NCBI GenBank assembly: GCA_044341625.1
Contig: JBIIRI010000015.1
Span: 1 to 34,357 of the forward strand
DNA from: Falsiroseomonas sp044341625
GTDB taxonomy: Bacteria; Pseudomonadota; Alphaproteobacteria; Acetobacterales; Acetobacteraceae
Length of the DNA: 34,357 bases
Direction: 5' to 3'
Positions within the stretch are counted from its first letter, which is position 1. The number at the start of each line of letters is the position of its first letter. Position numbers and translations under genes: made by a program. The notes beneath the pieces are model-generated. The model made no database searches and was not told the DNA's origin. It saw only the letters and a list, made by a program, of their open reading frames with translations. Shown here piece by piece: positions 32,216 to 34,357 of the stretch.

Positions 32216-33987
32216 CGGGGGCCGAGGGACCGGTCCTCGGCGTCGAACGCTCCGCGACGGGGCGGCGCTGGATCTGGCGGCAGGGGGATGCGCGGACCGG
32301 GCTCGGCATCGCGCAGCGGCTCGGCCTGCCCGAACTGGTCGGGCGGCTGCTGGCCGCGCGCGGCGTGGGGCTGGATGACGCGCCGGCGTTCCTCGAGCCC
32401 ACGCTCCGCGCGCTGATGCCCGATCCCTCGACGCTGCGCGACATGGACAGCGCGGCGGCGCGGCTGGCCGATGCGGTGCAGCGCGGCGAATCCGTCGCGG
32501 TGTTCGGCGACTACGACGTGGACGGCGCGTGTTCCGGCGCGCTGATGGTGCGGCTGCTGCGCGAATTGGGCTGCGCCGTCGTCCACTACGTCCCCGACCG
32601 GCTGAATGAGGGCTACGGCCCCAACCCGGCGGCCATCAGCGCGCTCTGCGACCGTGGCGCGACGCTGATCGTCACCGTCGATTGCGGCATCGCGGCGGAG
32701 GCGGCGCTGGCCGTCGCGCATAACCGCGCCGATGTCGTGATCCTGGACCACCACAAGGCCGAAGGCCCGGTGCCGCGCGTGCGCGCGGCGGTGAACCCGA
32801 ACCGGCTGGATTGCGAGAGCGGGCTCAAGACGCTCTGCGCCGCGGGCGTCGCCTTCCTGGCCGCCGTCGCGACGCTGCGCGAATTGCGCCGGCGCGGCCA
32901 TTTCGCCGCGACCGCGGAACCCGATCTGCGCGGCTACCTGGATCTGGTGGCGCTGGCCACGGTCTGCGACGTGATGCCGCTGACCGGGCTGAACCGGGCG
33001 CTGGTGACGCAGGGGCTGAAGGTGATGGCGCGGCGCGACCGCGCGGGGATCGCAGCCCTGCTCGAGGTCGCCCAGGCCAAGGACGCGCCATCCGCCCATA
33101 CGCTCGGCTTCCTGCTCGGCCCGCGCATCAACGCGTCGGGGCGCATCCACGAATCCGATCTCGGCCTGCGCCTGCTGGTGGAAGACGACCCCGTCGAAGC
33201 GCGCGTGATGGCGGAGACGCTGGACGCCGTGAACAAGCGCCGGCAGGAGGTGGAGGCCGATGTTCTGACCGCCGCCTTCGAAGCCGCGCAGATCCAGGCC
33301 GATCGCGGCCATCCGGTGATATTGGTGTCCGGCGAGGGCTGGCATCCGGGCGTCGTCGGCATCGTCGCCGGCCGGATCAAGGAGAAGTTCAACCGCCCCG
33401 CCTGCGTCGCGGGGCTGGCTGCGGGTCTGGCGAAGGGATCGGGCCGGTCGGTGCCGGGCGTCGATCTCGGCGCCGCCATCATCGCCGCGCGGCAGGCCGG
33501 GCTGCTAGAGACGGGCGGCGGCCACGCCATGGCAGCCGGCTTCTCCTTCCTCGCCGGGCGGGCGGCGGAGGTGCACGCCTTCCTCGATGAGCGGCTTGCC
33601 CATGCCGCCACGCTGCCGAGCGCGGCCGATCTGCCGGTGGAAGGCAGCCTCGCCGTGCCGGCGGCGACGGTTGCCATGGCGCAGGAGGTCTCGCGCCTCG
33701 CCCCCTTCGGCGCAGGGAATGACGAACCGGTCTTCGCGCTCGGCCGCGCCCGCGTGGTGCGGGCGGATCGCGTCGGGAAGGAAGGCAATACGGTGCGCGC
33801 CTTCCTGGAAGGCGAAGGCGGCGGCGGGCGGCTGAAGGCGATCTGCTTCCGCGCGAAGGACGGGCCGCTGGCCCATGCGCTGCTGGGCGGCGGGCACCTG
33901 CATCTGGCGGGGCATCTGCGGGCGGAAAGCTGGAACGACAATCTCAGCGTGTCGCTGCATGTGGTGGATGCCGCGCCGGTGGGATGA
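32212..33987 (+). CDS. recJ: Single-stranded-DNA-specific exonuclease RecJ
   Basis: 591 residues from a GTG overlapping the glpX stop. DHH phosphoesterase motifs: FGDYDVDG (98-105), VDCGI (156-160), LDHHK (178-182) and, further on, the family motif GPRINASGRI. The DHHA1 region is marked by ETGGGHAMAAGF, and the C-terminal OB-type domain by LAPFGAGNDEPVF. RecJ degrades 5' single-stranded ends and works in recombination, mismatch repair and base-excision repair. Translation coupling to glpX is unusual in function but not in position. Confidence 0.97.
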   Translation: MTGAEGPVLGVERSATGRRWIWRQGDARTGLGIAQRLGLPELVGRLLAARGVGLDDAPAFLEPTLRALMPDPSTLRDMDSAAARLADAVQRGESVAVFGDYDVDGACSGALMVRLLRELGCAVVHYVPDRLNEGYGPNPAAISALCDRGATLIVTVDCGIAAEAALAVAHNRADVVILDHHKAEGPVPRVRAAVNPNRLDCESGLKTLCAAGVAFLAAVATLRELRRRGHFAATAEPDLRGYLDLVALATVCDVMPLTGLNRALVTQGLKVMARRDRAGIAALLEVAQAKDAPSAHTLGFLLGPRINASGRIHESDLGLRLLVEDDPVEARVMAETLDAVNKRRQEVEADVLTAAFEAAQIQADRGHPVILVSGEGWHPGVVGIVAGRIKEKFNRPACVAGLAAGLAKGSGRSVPGVDLGAAIIAARQAGLLETGGGHAMAAGFSFLAGRAAEVHAFLDERLAHAATLPSAADLPVEGSLAVPAATVAMAQEVSRLAPFGAGNDEPVFALGRARVVRADRVGKEGNTVRAFLEGEGGGGRLKAICFRAKDGPLAHALLGGGHLHLAGHLRAESWNDNLSVSLHVVDAAPVG

Positions 33988-34002
33988 GGGGTGAGGCCCG
34001 CC

Positions 34003-34017
34003 GGCCGCCTTGCGGCC
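34003..34017. terminator. GC-rich hairpin between recJ and coq7
   Basis: GGCCGC-ctt-GCGGCC lies in the 59-bp gap, extended by CCGCCGG-type flanks (GCCCGCCGGCCGC/GCGGCCCGCCGGC). There is no T-run. It may be a termination or mRNA-stability hairpin. Confidence 0.35.
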
Positions 34018-34046
34018 CGCCGGCGCGGCGCCACATCCGCCCCATC

Positions 34047-34357
34047 ATGACCCATGACCGCAAGCCGCTGATCGCCCCGCCGCTGGCCTCGCTGCCGCCC
34101 ATCCCGGATTGGCTGGTGCGCGAATTGCGCTCCGACCATGCGGGGGAGACGGGGGCGGTGATGATCTATCGCGGCATCCTGGCGGTGGCGCGCGATCCGG
34201 GCGTGCGCGACTTCGCCGCGCGACACGGCGCGACGGAACAGGGGCATCTCGACCTGCTGGAGCAGTTGCTGCCGCAGGCGCAGCGTTCGCGGCTGCTGCC
34301 GATCTGGAAGGTGGCGGGGTTCCTGACGGGCGCGCTCCCCGCGCTCTTCGGCCCGCG
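34047..34357 (+). CDS. coq7: Demethoxyubiquinone hydroxylase Coq7 (3' end cut off)
   Basis: About 103 codons up to the window edge. The di-iron family signatures are visible: ELRSDHAGETGAVMIYRGIL (with the first Glu) and ATEQGHLDLLEQLLP (the E-x-x-H ligand pair). The segment LLPIWKVAGFLTGALPALFGP matches the Coq7 membrane-associated helix. Coq7 hydroxylates 2-octaprenyl-3-methyl-6-methoxy-1,4-benzoquinol in ubiquinone synthesis. ATG 34047 is taken; an ATG two codons later is out of frame. Roughly half the protein is missing beyond the window. Confidence 0.92.
   Translation, partial: MTHDRKPLIAPPLASLPPIPDWLVRELRSDHAGETGAVMIYRGILAVARDPGVRDFAARHGATEQGHLDLLEQLLPQAQRSRLLPIWKVAGFLTGALPALFGP

Overview
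This is a very GC-rich chromosomal window, almost wholly coding, from an alphaproteobacterium. Gene content and order point to the Acetobacteraceae (Roseomonas-like): fused ispDF, the dusB-ntrB-ntrC-ntrY-ntrX-...-hfq-hflX backbone, tamA-tamB, an Hfq with a long Ala/Gly-rich tail, and Coq7 for ubiquinone synthesis. This placement is inferred from gene families; no 16S gene or other marker is present. Most long antisense reading frames are composition artefacts.

Layout. 1-2648 (-): Pat-type acyl-CoA-synthetase/GNAT protein, cut at the left edge. 2777-3733 (+): HSL-family alpha/beta hydrolase. 3734-4033: gap between convergent genes holding a 39-bp tandem array. 4034-5185 (-): M20 amidohydrolase, divergent from 5246-11039 (+): tamA-tamB, the outer-membrane translocation and assembly module. 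11011-11598 (-): greB, overlapping the tamB 3' end tail to tail. 11722-23489 (-): a long same-strand block, in transcription order dusB-ntrB-ntrC-ntrY-ntrX, then dat, a HAD phosphatase, hfq, hflX and a HisN/IMPase-type phosphatase. 23619-24767 (+): ispDF, divergent from dusB. 24768-25111: a gap with a strong minus-strand terminator and a possible small RNA. 25112-27096 (-): enoyl-CoA hydratase and thiolase. 27159-28866 (-): cysK-cysE. 29138-29211 (-): tRNA-Arg(TCT). 29354-31126 (+): a two-partner-secretion type outer-membrane transporter. 31211-33987 (+): glpX-recJ. 34047-end (+): coq7, cut at the right edge.

Functionally the core is nitrogen and global regulation: two NtrB/C-like two-component systems (NtrBC and NtrYX) coupled to dusB, followed by the RNA chaperone Hfq and the ribosome-associated GTPase HflX. 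Around it lie cysteine synthesis (CysE and CysK make O-acetylserine and cysteine), isoprenoid precursors (IspDF), gluconeogenesis or the Calvin cycle (GlpX), DNA repair (RecJ), envelope biogenesis (TamAB, TpsB-like) and CoA-thioester metabolism.

No obvious new multi-gene defence or mobile system is present. The most unusual signals are non-coding: a 39-bp array between convergent genes; a hairpin-rich leader repeat upstream of greB and dat whose Shine-Dalgarno core (GCGTCTGAGGG, 8-9 nt before the start) recurs before ntrC; an hflX whose conserved N-terminus has no ATG, GTG or TTG in frame; a cysK leader able to pair with its own ribosome-binding site; and a possible small RNA ending at a perfect terminator near 24.9 kb.
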